In this document: one piece after another, positions 33,079 through 42,122 of the stretch
Position numbering within the stretch: position 1 is the first letter of the stretch
Layout: the number at the start of each line of letters is the position of its first letter
From: DATBLE01 sp963775695
Lineage (GTDB): Bacteria > Actinomycetota > Thermoleophilia > Gaiellales > Gaiellaceae
DNA length: 64,000 bases
Reading direction: 5' to 3'
Assembly: GCA_963775695.1 (NCBI GenBank)
Contig: CAVZJU010000001.1
Location: forward strand, 124,001 to 188,000
The notes under the pieces: model-generated
Told to the model about the DNA's origin: nothing
The model's database searches: none
What the model saw: the letters and a program-made list of their open reading frames with translations, nothing else
Program-made: the position numbers and the translations under genes

Positions 33079-33594
33079 CTAACCCACCCGCTCGGCATGC
33101 AGGGCGAGAGCCCGGTCGAGCTCTTCGCCGCCGACCGCTGCGCGCACGAGCCCGGCGAGGGCGGCCGACTCGCGGGTCTCCCGCAGCGGGCCCCTGCCGA
33201 GCAGCACCGCGGTCGCGGCCCACGCCTCGCCGTCGCCCGAGCCGCCGTCCGCCCGCAGCTGGGCGCACAGCGAGATCAGTGCCGCGAGGTCGGCGACCGC
33301 TTGGACGTCCCCGTGCGCCGCCACGCGGACGAGGCCGTGGGCGTAGAGGTAGTCCCCGAGCAACAGGGCGTTGTGCCCGTCCGCGGCGAAGAGGCGCGGC
33401 CGCCCGTAGTGGAGCAGATACCCCTCGTAGATCGTCTCCAGGCCGACGGCGTAGCGCGGGTCGCCGAGGAGAGGCGAGAAGACCGGAACGGCCTCACGGT
33501 CGCCGGCGGCGAGCAGCGCCTCGGCCCAGAGCGGGCTCTCGGCCACCGCCTCGTCGGCGATCACCTCCCAGACGTCAAGCGAAGAAGCCGGCAA
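33079..33594 (-). CDS. Degenerate polyprenyl-synthase-fold-like protein in the heme operon
   Basis: About 171 residues from a TTG overlapping hemL by 20 bases (a GTG at 33564 is an alternative). The segment ALLLGDYLYAHGLVRVAAHGDVQAVADLAALISLCAQL strongly resembles the helix region LxGDYLFARAFxxLA of polyprenyl synthases, compare the bona fide enzyme at 25183. No aspartate-rich metal motifs (DDxxD) remain, so isoprenoid catalysis is unlikely. It may be a structural or regulatory paralogue. No function can be assigned. Confidence 0.55.
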   Translation of the reverse strand: MPASSLDVWEVIADEAVAESPLWAEALLAAGDREAVPVFSPLLGDPRYAVGLETIYEGYLLHYGRPRLFAADGHNALLLGDYLYAHGLVRVAAHGDVQAVADLAALISLCAQLRADGGSGDGEAWAATAVLLGRGPLRETRESAALAGLVRAAVGGEELDRALALHAERVG

Positions 33595-34834
33595 CGGCCT
33601 CGATCGTCCTCTCGATCTCCGCCTCGCCGTGCGCAGCCGAGACGAACATCGCCTCGAACTGAGACGGCGCGACGTACACGCCGTGTGCGAGCAGGTGGCG
33701 GAACAACACGCCGTAGCGCTCCGTGTCGCAGGCCTGTGCCTGCTCGAAGCTCTTCACCGGGCCGTCCGTCATGAACAGGGTGAGCATCGCGCCGACGCGC
33801 TGGACGTGGCCGAACGGAGCGAGCCCCGCCTCCAGACGCGCTCCAGCCGCCTCCAGCCGCTCGTACACGGCGTCCTTGCGCAGGCGCCGCAGCACCGACA
33901 GCCCGGCCGCGGTCGCCAGTGGATTCCCCGAAAGCGTCCCGGCCTGGTAGACGGCACCGGCCGGCGCAAGCTGCTCCATGACCTCGGCACGTCCGCCGAA
34001 CGCCGCCAGCGGCAGCCCTCCGCCGACGATCTTGCCGAGAACGGTCAGGTCGGGCTCGACGCCGAAGCGATCCTGCGCGCCGCCGCGCGCCACCCGGAAG
34101 CCCGTGATCACCTCGTCGAAGACGAGGAGCGCGCCGGAGGCGTCGCACAACCCACGCAGCGCGTCCAGGAAGCCGGGCTCCGGCGGGACGACGCCCATGT
34201 TCCCGGCAACCGGCTCGACGACGATGCACGCGAGGCCTTCGCCCCACTGCGCGACCGCCGCCGCGACCGCGTCGACGTCGTTGTACGGGCAGACGATCGT
34301 GTCGGCCGCGGCGCCGGACGGCACGCCCGGTGAGCCGGGAATGCCGAGGGTGGCGACCCCGGAGCCCGCGCTCGCGAGCAGCGCGTCGGCGTGGCCGTGG
34401 TAGCAGCCGGCGAACTTGATCACGCGGTCGCGCCTGGTCGCCCCGCGGGCCAGCCGGATCGCGCTCATCGCCGCCTCCGTCCCGGAGGAGACGAGCCGCA
34501 CCATCTCGACCGACGGGACGGCGTCGACGATCTCCGCGGCGAGCTCGACCTCGGCCTCGGTCGGGGCGCCGAACGACGTTCCCCGCTCGGCCGCCTCGAC
34601 CACCGCGGCCAGCGTCTCGGGATCGGCATGGCCGAAGATCAGCGGCCCCCACGACATCACCCAGTCGACGTAGCCGCGGCCGTCGACGTCCTCGATCTCC
34701 GCCCCCCGTCCGCGGGCCATGAACACCGGCTCGTCCAGGCCGACCGCCCGCATCGCCCGGACCGGCGAGTTGACGCCGCCGGGGATGAGCTCGAGCGCGC
34801 GCCGGTACAGATCCGACCGCGTGCTCAGAGCCAA
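33575..34834 (-). CDS. hemL: Glutamate-1-semialdehyde 2,1-aminomutase
   Basis: 419 residues from a TTG at 34834. It converts glutamate-1-semialdehyde to 5-aminolevulinate, the heme precursor of the C5 pathway. Signature stretches: LIPGGVNSPVRAMRAVG, RGYVDWVMSWGPLIFGHADP, SSGTEAAMSAIRLAR, KFAGCYHGHADALL, LVFDEVITGFRVARGG and the PLP-lysine region LTVLGKIVGGGLPLAAFGG. It overlaps the hemB stop by ten bases, so hemB and hemL are coupled. Confidence 0.95.
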   Translation of the reverse strand: MALSTRSDLYRRALELIPGGVNSPVRAMRAVGLDEPVFMARGRGAEIEDVDGRGYVDWVMSWGPLIFGHADPETLAAVVEAAERGTSFGAPTEAEVELAAEIVDAVPSVEMVRLVSSGTEAAMSAIRLARGATRRDRVIKFAGCYHGHADALLASAGSGVATLGIPGSPGVPSGAAADTIVCPYNDVDAVAAAVAQWGEGLACIVVEPVAGNMGVVPPEPGFLDALRGLCDASGALLVFDEVITGFRVARGGAQDRFGVEPDLTVLGKIVGGGLPLAAFGGRAEVMEQLAPAGAVYQAGTLSGNPLATAAGLSVLRRLRKDAVYERLEAAGARLEAGLAPFGHVQRVGAMLTLFMTDGPVKSFEQAQACDTERYGVLFRHLLAHGVYVAPSQFEAMFVSAAHGEAEIERTIEAVAGFFA

Positions 34835-35772
34835 GACGCGAGGTCCTTCGTCCAGTACGAGACGACGATGTCGGCGCCGGCGCGCTTGATTGCGGTCAGG
34901 GACTCCAGCGCTGCCGTCTGCTCGTCGAGCCAGCCCTGAGCCGCGGCCGCCTTCACCATCGCGTACTCGCCGGAGACGTTGTAGGCGGCGAGCGGCAGGC
35001 CGAAACGCTCGCGCGCGGCGCGGATCACGTCGAGGTACGGGAGCGCCGGCTTGACCATGATCACGTCCGCGCCCTCGGCGACGTCGAGCTCGCACTCGCG
35101 CAGGGCCTCGCGGACGTTGGCCGGGTCCATCTGGTAGCCGCGCCGGTCTCCGAAGGACGGCGCCGAGTCGGCCGCTTCGCGGAACGGTCCGTAGAACGCA
35201 GAGGCGTACTTGGCTGAGTAGGCGACGATCGGCGTCTCCGGCAGGGCTTCGCGGATCGCCGCGACGCGGCCGTCCATCATGTCGCTCGGGCAGACCGCGT
35301 CGGCGCCGGCGTCGACGTGCGACACCGCAGTCCGCGCGAGCAGGTCGAGGGTCGCGTCGTTGTCGACCTCTCCATCGGCGATGACGCCGCAGTGGCCGTG
35401 GTCCGTGTACTCGCAGAGGCAGACGTCGGTGAGCAGCGCCAGCTCGGGGAAGCGCGGCCGTAGCTCGCGCAGCCCGCGCTGGATCACGCCGTCGTCCTCC
35501 CACGCGCCGGAGCCTTCCTCGTCCTTCTCGTCCGGGATCCCGAACAGGATCACCGCGCGCACGCCGGCGGCCACGAGCCGGTCGACCTCCTCGCCGACCT
35601 CGTCCACCGACCAGCGCCCCATCGCCGGCAGCGCCTCGTTCGGCTCCGACGTCGGCCCAACGAAGAGCGGCATGACGAAGTCGTCGAGGTCGAGCCTGGT
35701 CTCGCGGACGAGCGAGCGCAGCGCACCGCTGCGGCGCAGGCGCCGAAGCCGTGTGACGGGGAACGTGCCCAC
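34825..35772 (-). CDS. hemB: Delta-aminolevulinic acid dehydratase (porphobilinogen synthase)
   Basis: 315 residues. Zinc-binding cysteines are present in LLTDVCLCEYTDHGHCGV (~residue 115-130), so this is the zinc-dependent class. Active-site lysines are seen in YSAKYASAFYGPF and DVIMVKPALPYLD, with FVGP near residue 37. It condenses two aminolevulinates to porphobilinogen. It is the first gene here of a short heme cluster with hemL downstream and overlapping. Confidence 0.95.
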   Translation of the reverse strand: MGTFPVTRLRRLRRSGALRSLVRETRLDLDDFVMPLFVGPTSEPNEALPAMGRWSVDEVGEEVDRLVAAGVRAVILFGIPDEKDEEGSGAWEDDGVIQRGLRELRPRFPELALLTDVCLCEYTDHGHCGVIADGEVDNDATLDLLARTAVSHVDAGADAVCPSDMMDGRVAAIREALPETPIVAYSAKYASAFYGPFREAADSAPSFGDRRGYQMDPANVREALRECELDVAEGADVIMVKPALPYLDVIRAARERFGLPLAAYNVSGEYAMVKAAAAQGWLDEQTAALESLTAIKRAGADIVVSYWTKDLASWL

Positions 35773-35789
35773 TCCGAAAGGGTAGTGCG

Positions 35790-37118
35790 CTACACAGTCA
35801 GGCGGCGAATCGACAGCCGCGTGAGCACGCCGAACAGTGCTCCGAGCCCGACCAGCCAGGCGGCCTCGCGCGCGACCGTCGCCCAGGGAGAGCCGTCGTA
35901 CAGCGCCGAGGCGAAGAAGCGGACGGCGTGGACGAAGGGGAAGGCGTCGCTGATCCAGGCCGCGACCGGGACGATCTCCTTCGGAACGAGGCCGAGGAAG
36001 ACGACGGGGAGGACGACCAGGATCCCGACCAGGGAGGCGCCTCGCGACTCGCGCGTCAGCGCTCCGACGAGCGTCCCGACCGCGCCGACCGCCGCTCCGG
36101 CGAGCAGGACGCCGACGAGCACGAGCGGCAGCCGCTGCCAGGGCTCGCCGCCGTGGACGCCGCCCACCTCGACCGCGATCCCGAAGCCGACGAGGATCGC
36201 GAGGCCGACCCCGAGTGCGACCGTCACCGCCAGGCCGATCTTTGCGACGATCAGCTGGCCCAGCCCGACGAGCCCGCGGACGAGCCGGCCGATCGCGTTC
36301 TCGTCGCGCTCGGCCGCGAGCGCGCCACCCGCGAGCAGCAGGCCGAGGAAGCTGATCGTGATCGCCAGGCCGTACGCCTGAACCTGCGCAGAGAGCAGCG
36401 ACGTGCGGCCCTGCCCCTTCTCCTCGTCGAGCACGACCGGGCTCGCCGTCGCGCGGATCGCGTTGCCGGTGAGCGCGAGCGCGAGTCGGGCGTCGTCGAC
36501 GAAGGCGGCGATCTTCGCCTTCTGGGGCGAGTCCGGGATGCCGGAGAGCAGCCGCTTCGTCCCGTCGAGCCCGATGATCGAGAAGTCGTGGCCGAGGACG
36601 CGGCCGGTCCCGCCGTGCAGGAGCAGGTCGACGTACTGGAGGTCGGCCTGGATGAACGCCTTTTGCAGCTTCAGGTTGAGGTTGTAGACGAGGGCCTGCA
36701 TCTGCTGGCGCACGCGCGGGGTGATCCCGCCGCTGCCGGTCGCAAGCGTCAGATGCGGGCTCGCCACCAGTCCCTTCAGCTCGGAGACGAAGCCCTGCGG
36801 CACGGTCACGACCGCCGAGACGCGCCCGGAGGCGAGCTGCTGCGCGGCCTGCTGCTCCGACATCCGGACGATCTCGACGTTCTTGCCGACGTCACGGATC
36901 AGGTTGTCGATGCTGAACGACTGCCCTGCCACCGTCACCCGGTGCGGAATCCCATCCTTGTCGACGAACGCGACCCGCGGCTTCGCGTTGGCGTAGGCGG
37001 CGGTCAGCCCGATCAGCAATGCGATCACGAGCGGGTAGGCGACAAGGACGCCGAGCAGAGCCGGGGAGCGCCGCAGGACGAGCAGGTCCTTCCGGAGGAC
37101 GAGCCAGGCCGGTCTCAT
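35790..37118 (-). CDS. ABC-2 type exporter permease
   Basis: 442 residues. One helix near the N-terminus (LGVLVAYPLVIALLIGLTAAY) is followed by a long extracytoplasmic domain (~200 residues) and a cluster of five to six helices at the C-terminus, as in ABC-2 membrane subunits of the YhgE/Pip-like or NodJ type. The LAGGALAAERDENAIGRLVRGL segment is the typical coupling helix region. The ATPase partner is encoded just upstream (37180). Substrate is unknown; lipid, drug or glycan export are options. Confidence 0.8.
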   Translation of the reverse strand: MRPAWLVLRKDLLVLRRSPALLGVLVAYPLVIALLIGLTAAYANAKPRVAFVDKDGIPHRVTVAGQSFSIDNLIRDVGKNVEIVRMSEQQAAQQLASGRVSAVVTVPQGFVSELKGLVASPHLTLATGSGGITPRVRQQMQALVYNLNLKLQKAFIQADLQYVDLLLHGGTGRVLGHDFSIIGLDGTKRLLSGIPDSPQKAKIAAFVDDARLALALTGNAIRATASPVVLDEEKGQGRTSLLSAQVQAYGLAITISFLGLLLAGGALAAERDENAIGRLVRGLVGLGQLIVAKIGLAVTVALGVGLAILVGFGIAVEVGGVHGGEPWQRLPLVLVGVLLAGAAVGAVGTLVGALTRESRGASLVGILVVLPVVFLGLVPKEIVPVAAWISDAFPFVHAVRFFASALYDGSPWATVAREAAWLVGLGALFGVLTRLSIRRLTV

Positions 37119-37179
37119 CGGGCGCGCCGCGCTCGATGAGCGGGGAGGGGGCCGGGGAGCGAGCCGAAGGCGAGCGACC

Positions 37180-37833
37180 TCATCTCAGCGAACCGGCCGC
37201 CTCGGAGGTCAGGTAGGCGGCCACCGGCCCGTCGAAGACGACCCGCCCGGCGAGCAACGCGGCAACCCGGTCGGCCACGTGCTCCAGATCCTCGATGTTC
37301 TGGGTGACGAGCACCACGGCGCCGCCGGCGTCGCGGACGCCGCGCGCGGTCTCCCACAGTCGCCGGCGCTGGCGGGGGTCGAGCGCGGCCGTCGGCTCGT
37401 CGAGGAGCAGCACGTGCGGGTCGGGAAGGAGCGAGATCGCCAGGTCCAGGCGCTGCCGGTTACCGACGGACAGGGTGGCGGCGGGACGCTCGTCGCCGGG
37501 AAGCTCGAGCCGCTCGAGCATCTGCTCCGGGTCACCGGCCTGTTCGAGCCGCGCGAAGAGCTCGAGGTTCTGCCGGGGCGACAGCCGCCCGTAGTGGGCG
37601 GGCCGCTGCGGCATCCAGCCCGCGCGCACCCCCTCTGCGCGCTCGACCGTGCCCCCGCTCGGCTCCACCGCGCCGGCGAGGATCGCGAGCAGCGTCGACT
37701 TGCCGGCGCCGTTCGGCCCCACGAGGGCGAGGGCCTCGCCCCGGTGCACCTCGAGGTCCGTCGCCTCGAGTGCGACGTGGTCGCCGAACCGGCGTGAGAC
37801 GCCGCGAGCGGCGAGGAGCGGCGCGTCGTTCAC
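37180..37833 (-). CDS. ABC transporter ATP-binding protein
   Basis: 217 residues. Walker A GPNGAGKSTLLAI (~39-51), a degenerate signature LSVGNRQRLDLAISLL, Walker B HVLLLDEPTAALD and the switch histidine replaced by Q in LVTQNIEDLEHVAD. GTG start at 37833 overlaps the upstream AI-2E-like gene by four bases. It powers the ABC-2 permease at 35790. The glutamine in place of the H-loop histidine could slow ATPase turnover, which is worth testing. Confidence 0.88.
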   Translation of the reverse strand: MNDAPLLAARGVSRRFGDHVALEATDLEVHRGEALALVGPNGAGKSTLLAILAGAVEPSGGTVERAEGVRAGWMPQRPAHYGRLSPRQNLELFARLEQAGDPEQMLERLELPGDERPAATLSVGNRQRLDLAISLLPDPHVLLLDEPTAALDPRQRRRLWETARGVRDAGGAVVLVTQNIEDLEHVADRVAALLAGRVVFDGPVAAYLTSEAAGSLR

Positions 37834-39083
37834 CCGTGGCGCTGCGACCGGCGTGTGGGCGTCGCCTCGGAATCCGGCACGGGCACGACCGGCGGCGGCT
37901 GCTCGACCTCGACCTCGACCGGCACCGGTCCGCCCTCCTGCCACGGCTCGAGCTCGACCCGCTCGGAGAAGTACTCGTACACGGCCCGCGCGGCCGCCAG
38001 CAGCGGCAGCGCCACCAGGATCCCGGCTAGCCCGTAGAGCTCGCCGCCGGCGAGCAGGCCGAAGATGACCAGCAGCGGGTGCAACCGCAGTGCGCTGCCC
38101 ATCACCTTCGGGACGACGACATGCCCCTCGATCTGGTGGATGACGAGGAAGAGGATCGTCACCCAGAGCAGCGAGATCGGGTGGACGACGACGGCGTAGA
38201 TCCCGGCGGGGATCGCGCCGAGCCACGGACCGAGGTACGGGATCAGCTCCATCACGGCCACCCAGGCCCCGAAGAGCAGCGCGTACTTGTCCGCGCCCGG
38301 GACCAGCCCGAGCACACCGAGTAACCACATCCCCGCGCCGGCACTGGTGCCGATGATCAGCGACACGAGCAGTTGGCCCTTCACGTAGCCGACGACCGCG
38401 TGCTCCATCCGCACGAGCAGAGGCTCCGAGCCCGGGTGCGGGGGGAAGCGTCGGTCGAGCGCACGGCTGAGCTTCGAGAAGTCGAGCAGCATGTAGATCG
38501 ACACGACGATCACCACGATCGTGGCGAAGAGCAGCTTCCCGATCGAGATCGCCGCGCCCTCGACGAAATCGACGACCTTGCCCGTGTACTTGCCCACGTC
38601 CTTGTCCCGGATCTGCTTCACCCACCGATGGCCCCGCTGCTGGACGTCGATCGAGCTGAGCCCGTGGTCGTTCAGCCACCGTTGCAGCCGGTCGACGTCC
38701 CGGTCAGCGCCTGTCTGGCCGTTCCGTCCTTGGGGGGTCGTAAAGTAGGTGTCGAACCTGTCAGCGGCCGTCTTCGTCTGATCGACGACGACGGTGGCGA
38801 GAGCCCAGATGCTCACGATCAACGCCGCCGCGCAGCCCAGGTACACCAGTGCGACGGCCACGCCGCGCCGGATTCGGAACCGTCCGATCCTCACCTCCCC
38901 GATCGCCCTGACGACCGGGTCGAGCAGTAGCGCGAGCAGCGAGGCGACGAGGAAGAGGAAGACGACGTGAAAGACCCGTCCCGCGACAACCCACGCCAGG
39001 ATCAGCAGGAGCGGAAGCCCGACCAGCTGCATCCAGCGCGGAATCTGGATCTTCGGCGCCGCGCCGGGAGCCATCGCAGCCAT
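37830..39083 (-). CDS. AI-2E family (PurR-like UPF0118) transporter
   Basis: 417 residues. Helical membrane protein with the family layout: N-terminal helices (QLVGLPLLLILAWVVAGRVF), a soluble insertion (~residues 120-190) and a C-terminal bundle containing ELIPYLGPWLGAIPAGIYAV and VIHQIEGHVVVPKVMG. The P-x-x-GP-xx-G motif is a family hallmark. Members export autoinducer-2 or act as Na+/H+ antiporters. The proline- and glutamate-rich tail is cytoplasmic. It is divergent from the peptidase gene at 39309. Confidence 0.85.
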   Translation of the reverse strand: MAAMAPGAAPKIQIPRWMQLVGLPLLLILAWVVAGRVFHVVFLFLVASLLALLLDPVVRAIGEVRIGRFRIRRGVAVALVYLGCAAALIVSIWALATVVVDQTKTAADRFDTYFTTPQGRNGQTGADRDVDRLQRWLNDHGLSSIDVQQRGHRWVKQIRDKDVGKYTGKVVDFVEGAAISIGKLLFATIVVIVVSIYMLLDFSKLSRALDRRFPPHPGSEPLLVRMEHAVVGYVKGQLLVSLIIGTSAGAGMWLLGVLGLVPGADKYALLFGAWVAVMELIPYLGPWLGAIPAGIYAVVVHPISLLWVTILFLVIHQIEGHVVVPKVMGSALRLHPLLVIFGLLAGGELYGLAGILVALPLLAAARAVYEYFSERVELEPWQEGGPVPVEVEVEQPPPVVPVPDSEATPTRRSQRHG

Positions 39084-39119
39084 CGTACCGCGGAGGTCGT
39101 ACGACTTCAGCCGGGTCTG

Positions 39120-39138
39120 GGGTCGCCGAGGGCGACCC
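39120..39138. other. Hairpin in the divergent promoter region
   Basis: GGGTCGCC-GAG-GGCGACCC forms a perfect 8-bp stem in the 225-base gap between the AI-2E-like and M23-like genes. It may be an operator or leader structure for the minus-strand gene. There is no U-run. Confidence 0.4.
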
Positions 39139-39272
39139 GGTCTTCCGGCCGGGCGTCGCCGGCCTCGCCGGGGACGCTTCCAGCCCCCTGGGACTGGGCG
39201 CTGGAGACGGACGGCTCGCTGGCGCGTGACACCTTTCCCGAGAGTTGGTTCGTTTCCGTACGACCGGTCCCG

Positions 39273-39301
39273 TTGAAAGGACTCGCCGGGTCGGCTACGG
39301 T
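39273..39301 (+). promoter_or_regulatory. Candidate promoter, likely leaderless, for the M23-like gene
   Basis: TTGAAA (39273-39278), a 17-base spacer and TACGGT (39296-39301) end seven bases before the ATG at 39309. The expected transcription start falls at or next to the start codon and no ribosome-binding site fits, implying a leaderless mRNA. The TAnnnT -10 form is common in actinobacteria. Confidence 0.55.
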
Positions 39302-39308
39302 GCCGCGG

Positions 39309-40079
39309 ATGCCGGCTCCCACCGCCTACCGGCGGCACGATCGCCACGCCGCCAGGGCCCGACAGGCACGCCGCCGCGCCATCCTGCTCGCGCTCGTCGT
39401 CGGGATCTTCGTGATCATCGCCGTCGCCGCCTTCCGTCCCGGCGGAGGCTCGACGGTCGGCGCGAGCCCGGCGAGCGCGACGCGGCTGCTGCCCCCGCCG
39501 CCTCCCTCGGGAGTGGCGATCGCGAGCTACGGGCGGCTGCGCGTGGCCTCGCCGGTCAACGAGGGCGTCGTCACAGCGATCGGATACCACGGCGCCGGGG
39601 AAGGGACGCTTCCGTTCGAGCCGGTCGGGCGCCAGGCGAACGTCGGCGTCGCCACCCGCGTGTTCCACCGGATCTTCGGCGGCAACGGCGGCGACGGGGT
39701 CGTCTACTACCGGCTCGGCGGCGGACAGGGGCCGGCGACCGGGGCGCTCGACATCGGGGCGGCTCCCGGCACCGACGTGTACTCGCCGACCGACGGCACG
39801 GTCGTCGGTCTGCGCGACTACGTGCTGAACGGGCAGAAGTACGGCTCGGTGATCGACATCGAGCCGGTCGGCGAGCCTTCGGTCGTGCTCTCGGTCTCCC
39901 ACGTCCAGGCCGACCCGGCCCTGACGGTCGGGTCGACCATCACCGCGAGCTCCTCGAGGATCGGCCGTTTGGTCGACCTGTCCGGCGCCGAGCGGCTCGC
40001 GCTCGCCCGCTACACCCGCGACGCGGGCAACTACGTCGAGCTGACGCTGCATCCGGCCGGTTCCGTCCCGCTGCGCTAG
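39309..40079 (+). CDS. M23 (LytM)-like peptidase domain protein, catalytic residues degenerate
   Basis: 256 residues. A single N-terminal membrane helix (AILLALVVGIFVIIAVAAF) anchors an outside domain. The C-terminal part has the M23 layout GALDIGAAPGTDVYSPTDGTVVGL and IDIEPVGEPSVVLSVSHVQADPALTVGSTITA. The usual first zinc ligand histidine before the G-x-DI motif is missing (threonine instead), and the HxH motif is reduced to a single H. It is therefore probably a non-catalytic LytM-like protein acting as an amidase activator or binder. It precedes the phosphoesterase gene by 14 bases. Confidence 0.7.
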   Translation: MPAPTAYRRHDRHAARARQARRRAILLALVVGIFVIIAVAAFRPGGGSTVGASPASATRLLPPPPPSGVAIASYGRLRVASPVNEGVVTAIGYHGAGEGTLPFEPVGRQANVGVATRVFHRIFGGNGGDGVVYYRLGGGQGPATGALDIGAAPGTDVYSPTDGTVVGLRDYVLNGQKYGSVIDIEPVGEPSVVLSVSHVQADPALTVGSTITASSSRIGRLVDLSGAERLALARYTRDAGNYVELTLHPAGSVPLR

Positions 40080-40093
40080 AAGCACCCGTTTCG

Positions 40094-40873
40094 TTGCGCC
40101 TCCTGTTCCTCGCCGACGTCTTCGGCTCCGCCGGTCGTCGCGCAGTCGAGGAGCGGCTGCCGGGGCTCCGCGACGAACTCGGGATCGACTTCTGCGTCGT
40201 CAACGGCGAGAACGCCGCGGACGGGCGGGGTCTGACCCCGAAGCTGGCCGACCGGCTGCTCGCGGCCGGAGCCGACGTCGTCACGCTCGGCAACCACGTC
40301 TGGGCGCGCGACGAGATCGGCCCCTATCTCGCGCAGTCGGAGCGCGTCATCCGTCCGGTCAACGTCGCGTCGGGGTCGCCGGGCCGGGCGCTGGCGGTCG
40401 CGTCCACCGCAGACGGCACGCCGGTCGCGGTCGTCAACGTGCTGGGCTGGCTGTTCCTCGACGTCCCGATCGGACCGTTCGAGGTGCTCGACGAGCTCGT
40501 AGAGGAGGCGCGGCGGGCGGCGAAGGTCGTCGTCGTCGACTTCCACGCCGAGGCGACCAGCGAGAAGATCGCCGTCGCCCGCTGGCTCGACGGCCGCGTG
40601 ACCGCCGTCATCGGGACGCACACCCACGTCCAGACCAGCGATGCGCGCGTGCAGCCCGGCGGCACGGCCGCGATCACCGACGCCGGCATGACCGGGCCGC
40701 ACGACTCGGTGATCGGCGTCGAGGCCGAGCTCGCGATCCGGCGCATGCGCACCGGGATGCCCGTCCGCTTCCGCCCCGCCGAGGGCGGCGTCCGCCTCGA
40801 GGGCGTCGTCGTCGACTGCGACGCCGAAGGCCGCGCTACGGCGATCGAGACGCTGCGCGTCCCGCACCCATAG
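40094..40873 (+). CDS. YmdB-type metallophosphoesterase (TIGR00282)
   Basis: 259 residues from a TTG. Metal-binding motifs in order: FLADVFGSAGR, VVNGENAADG, TLGNHVWARDEI, VVDFHAEATSEK and VIGTHTHVQTSD, all hallmarks of the YmdB/TIGR00282 family of phosphodiesterases acting on 2',3'-cyclic nucleotides or cAMP. The C-terminal MTGPHDSVIGV is also conserved. The gene overlaps the convergent glycosyltransferase by 38 bases. It probably shares a transcript with the M23-like gene. Confidence 0.9.
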   Translation: MRLLFLADVFGSAGRRAVEERLPGLRDELGIDFCVVNGENAADGRGLTPKLADRLLAAGADVVTLGNHVWARDEIGPYLAQSERVIRPVNVASGSPGRALAVASTADGTPVAVVNVLGWLFLDVPIGPFEVLDELVEEARRAAKVVVVDFHAEATSEKIAVARWLDGRVTAVIGTHTHVQTSDARVQPGGTAAITDAGMTGPHDSVIGVEAELAIRRMRTGMPVRFRPAEGGVRLEGVVVDCDAEGRATAIETLRVPHP

Positions 40874-42110
40874 GCACGATCAGCGTCGCGAACAGCGCTA
40901 CCAGGACGAGGTCGCGGGCCAGGACGAGCCACGACGCGGCCGTGTCGAAGCGCAGCGCGAGGTCCCAGTAGCGGAACGGGAACCAGACCTGCGTGACCAC
41001 GAGCGCCGTCCCCAGCAGCGCGCTCGCGGCCAGCCCGCGCCGGCCTCGGACGAGCGGCACGAGCGGGATCAGCCAGATCAGGAACTGGGGCGAGAGCACC
41101 TTGCCGAAGGCCACGAACGCGCAGACCGCCGTCGCCGATGCCCGCACGAGCCGCTCGCGCGTGGCCGGGCCGCGCGCGAACCAGATCCAGGTGGCGACGA
41201 GCGCCGCCGCCTGGAGGACCGTCTGCACCGCGGCCAGCGTGTCGGGCCCCGTCCCGACCAGGTTCTGCGAGCCGTGGCTCGACTGCATCGTGATCCCCAG
41301 CCCGCCGGCCACGTGCGCGACGAGCAGCACCGCCGCGCCGAACGACTCGATCTGGAGCGGACGGCTCGTCTGGGTGGTGATGCTGTGCCAAAGGCCGTGC
41401 GGCGAGAGCACGAGGAACGGGAGGAAACAGAGCGCGAGCACGGCGGCGAACACGCCGAGGCACACGAGCGCCTCGCGGCGGCCGCGGCGCCGCCAGATCC
41501 AGATCGCCGCGATCGGAACGAGCACCGCCGGGAAGAGCTTCGCGGAGACCGCGAGCCCGAGCACGCCGGCGCCGAGGCGTTGCCGTCCGGCGACGAACGC
41601 GGCCAGCGACCCCGTGACCAGCGCCACCGGCCAGAGGTCGAATCGAGAGAGCATTACCGAGCCGATCGCGAGTGGCGCCACCGCCGCGAAGCCGAGCGCC
41701 GCCCCGGTCCGCAGCGGCCCGGCCTCGAGGCCGAGCAGGATCGAGAGCATGAACGCGAGCGTGAGCGCACCGCAGAGCAGCATCTCCCCCTCGAAGCCGG
41801 CGCGATAGCCGTTCAGGTCGCCGTCGTCCGAGCGGAGCAGTGAGGGCAGAGCGAACACGGGCAGCGCCGCCGGCGGGTATTCGAGCTGGAAGTCGCGGTA
41901 CGGCACCCGGCCCTTCGCGATCGCGTCGCCGTACCGCTGGTAGATGGGCGTGTCGACGATGTGGCTGTGCCGGTAGAAGCCGACGTGCAGCCCGGCCCAC
42001 GCTGCGACGAAGACGGCGATCGCGACCGTCACCGCCACCGCGGCGCGCCGGGAGGCACCCTGGCCGGTGATGTCGCCGGAATTCTGGGCCGTTAGCACCA
42101 AGCGATGCAA
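40836..42110 (-). CDS. GT87/DUF2029-like membrane mannosyltransferase
   Basis: 424 residues with around ten helices. The external loop after helix one (IVDTPIYQRYGDAIAKGRVPYRDFQLEYPPA) has the YxxYxxA...G-x-PYRDF-x-x-EYPP motif typical of GT87 polyprenyl-phosphomannose-dependent transferases. SAKLFPAVLVPIA and KVLSPQFLIWLIPLVPL are also typical. It uses lipid-linked sugars outside the membrane. Acceptor unknown. Its 3' end is antisense to the phosphoesterase gene. Confidence 0.85.
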   Translation of the reverse strand: MHRLVLTAQNSGDITGQGASRRAAVAVTVAIAVFVAAWAGLHVGFYRHSHIVDTPIYQRYGDAIAKGRVPYRDFQLEYPPAALPVFALPSLLRSDDGDLNGYRAGFEGEMLLCGALTLAFMLSILLGLEAGPLRTGAALGFAAVAPLAIGSVMLSRFDLWPVALVTGSLAAFVAGRQRLGAGVLGLAVSAKLFPAVLVPIAAIWIWRRRGRREALVCLGVFAAVLALCFLPFLVLSPHGLWHSITTQTSRPLQIESFGAAVLLVAHVAGGLGITMQSSHGSQNLVGTGPDTLAAVQTVLQAAALVATWIWFARGPATRERLVRASATAVCAFVAFGKVLSPQFLIWLIPLVPLVRGRRGLAASALLGTALVVTQVWFPFRYWDLALRFDTAASWLVLARDLVLVALFATLIVPMGAGRAASRSP

Positions 42111-42122
42111 GGACGCAGGGAG

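Noticed and set aside
39139..39308. Possible cyclic-di-AMP riboswitch upstream of the M23-like gene
   Set aside because: I could not find the conserved riboswitch strings in this gap, and the promoter geometry suggests a leaderless transcript.
40226..40245. A GGGGTCTGACCCC core in the YmdB-type gene, like the 33-nt repeats
   Set aside because: It lacks the outer arms, and the encoded DGRGLTPK matches conserved YmdB family sequence, so coding constraint explains it.
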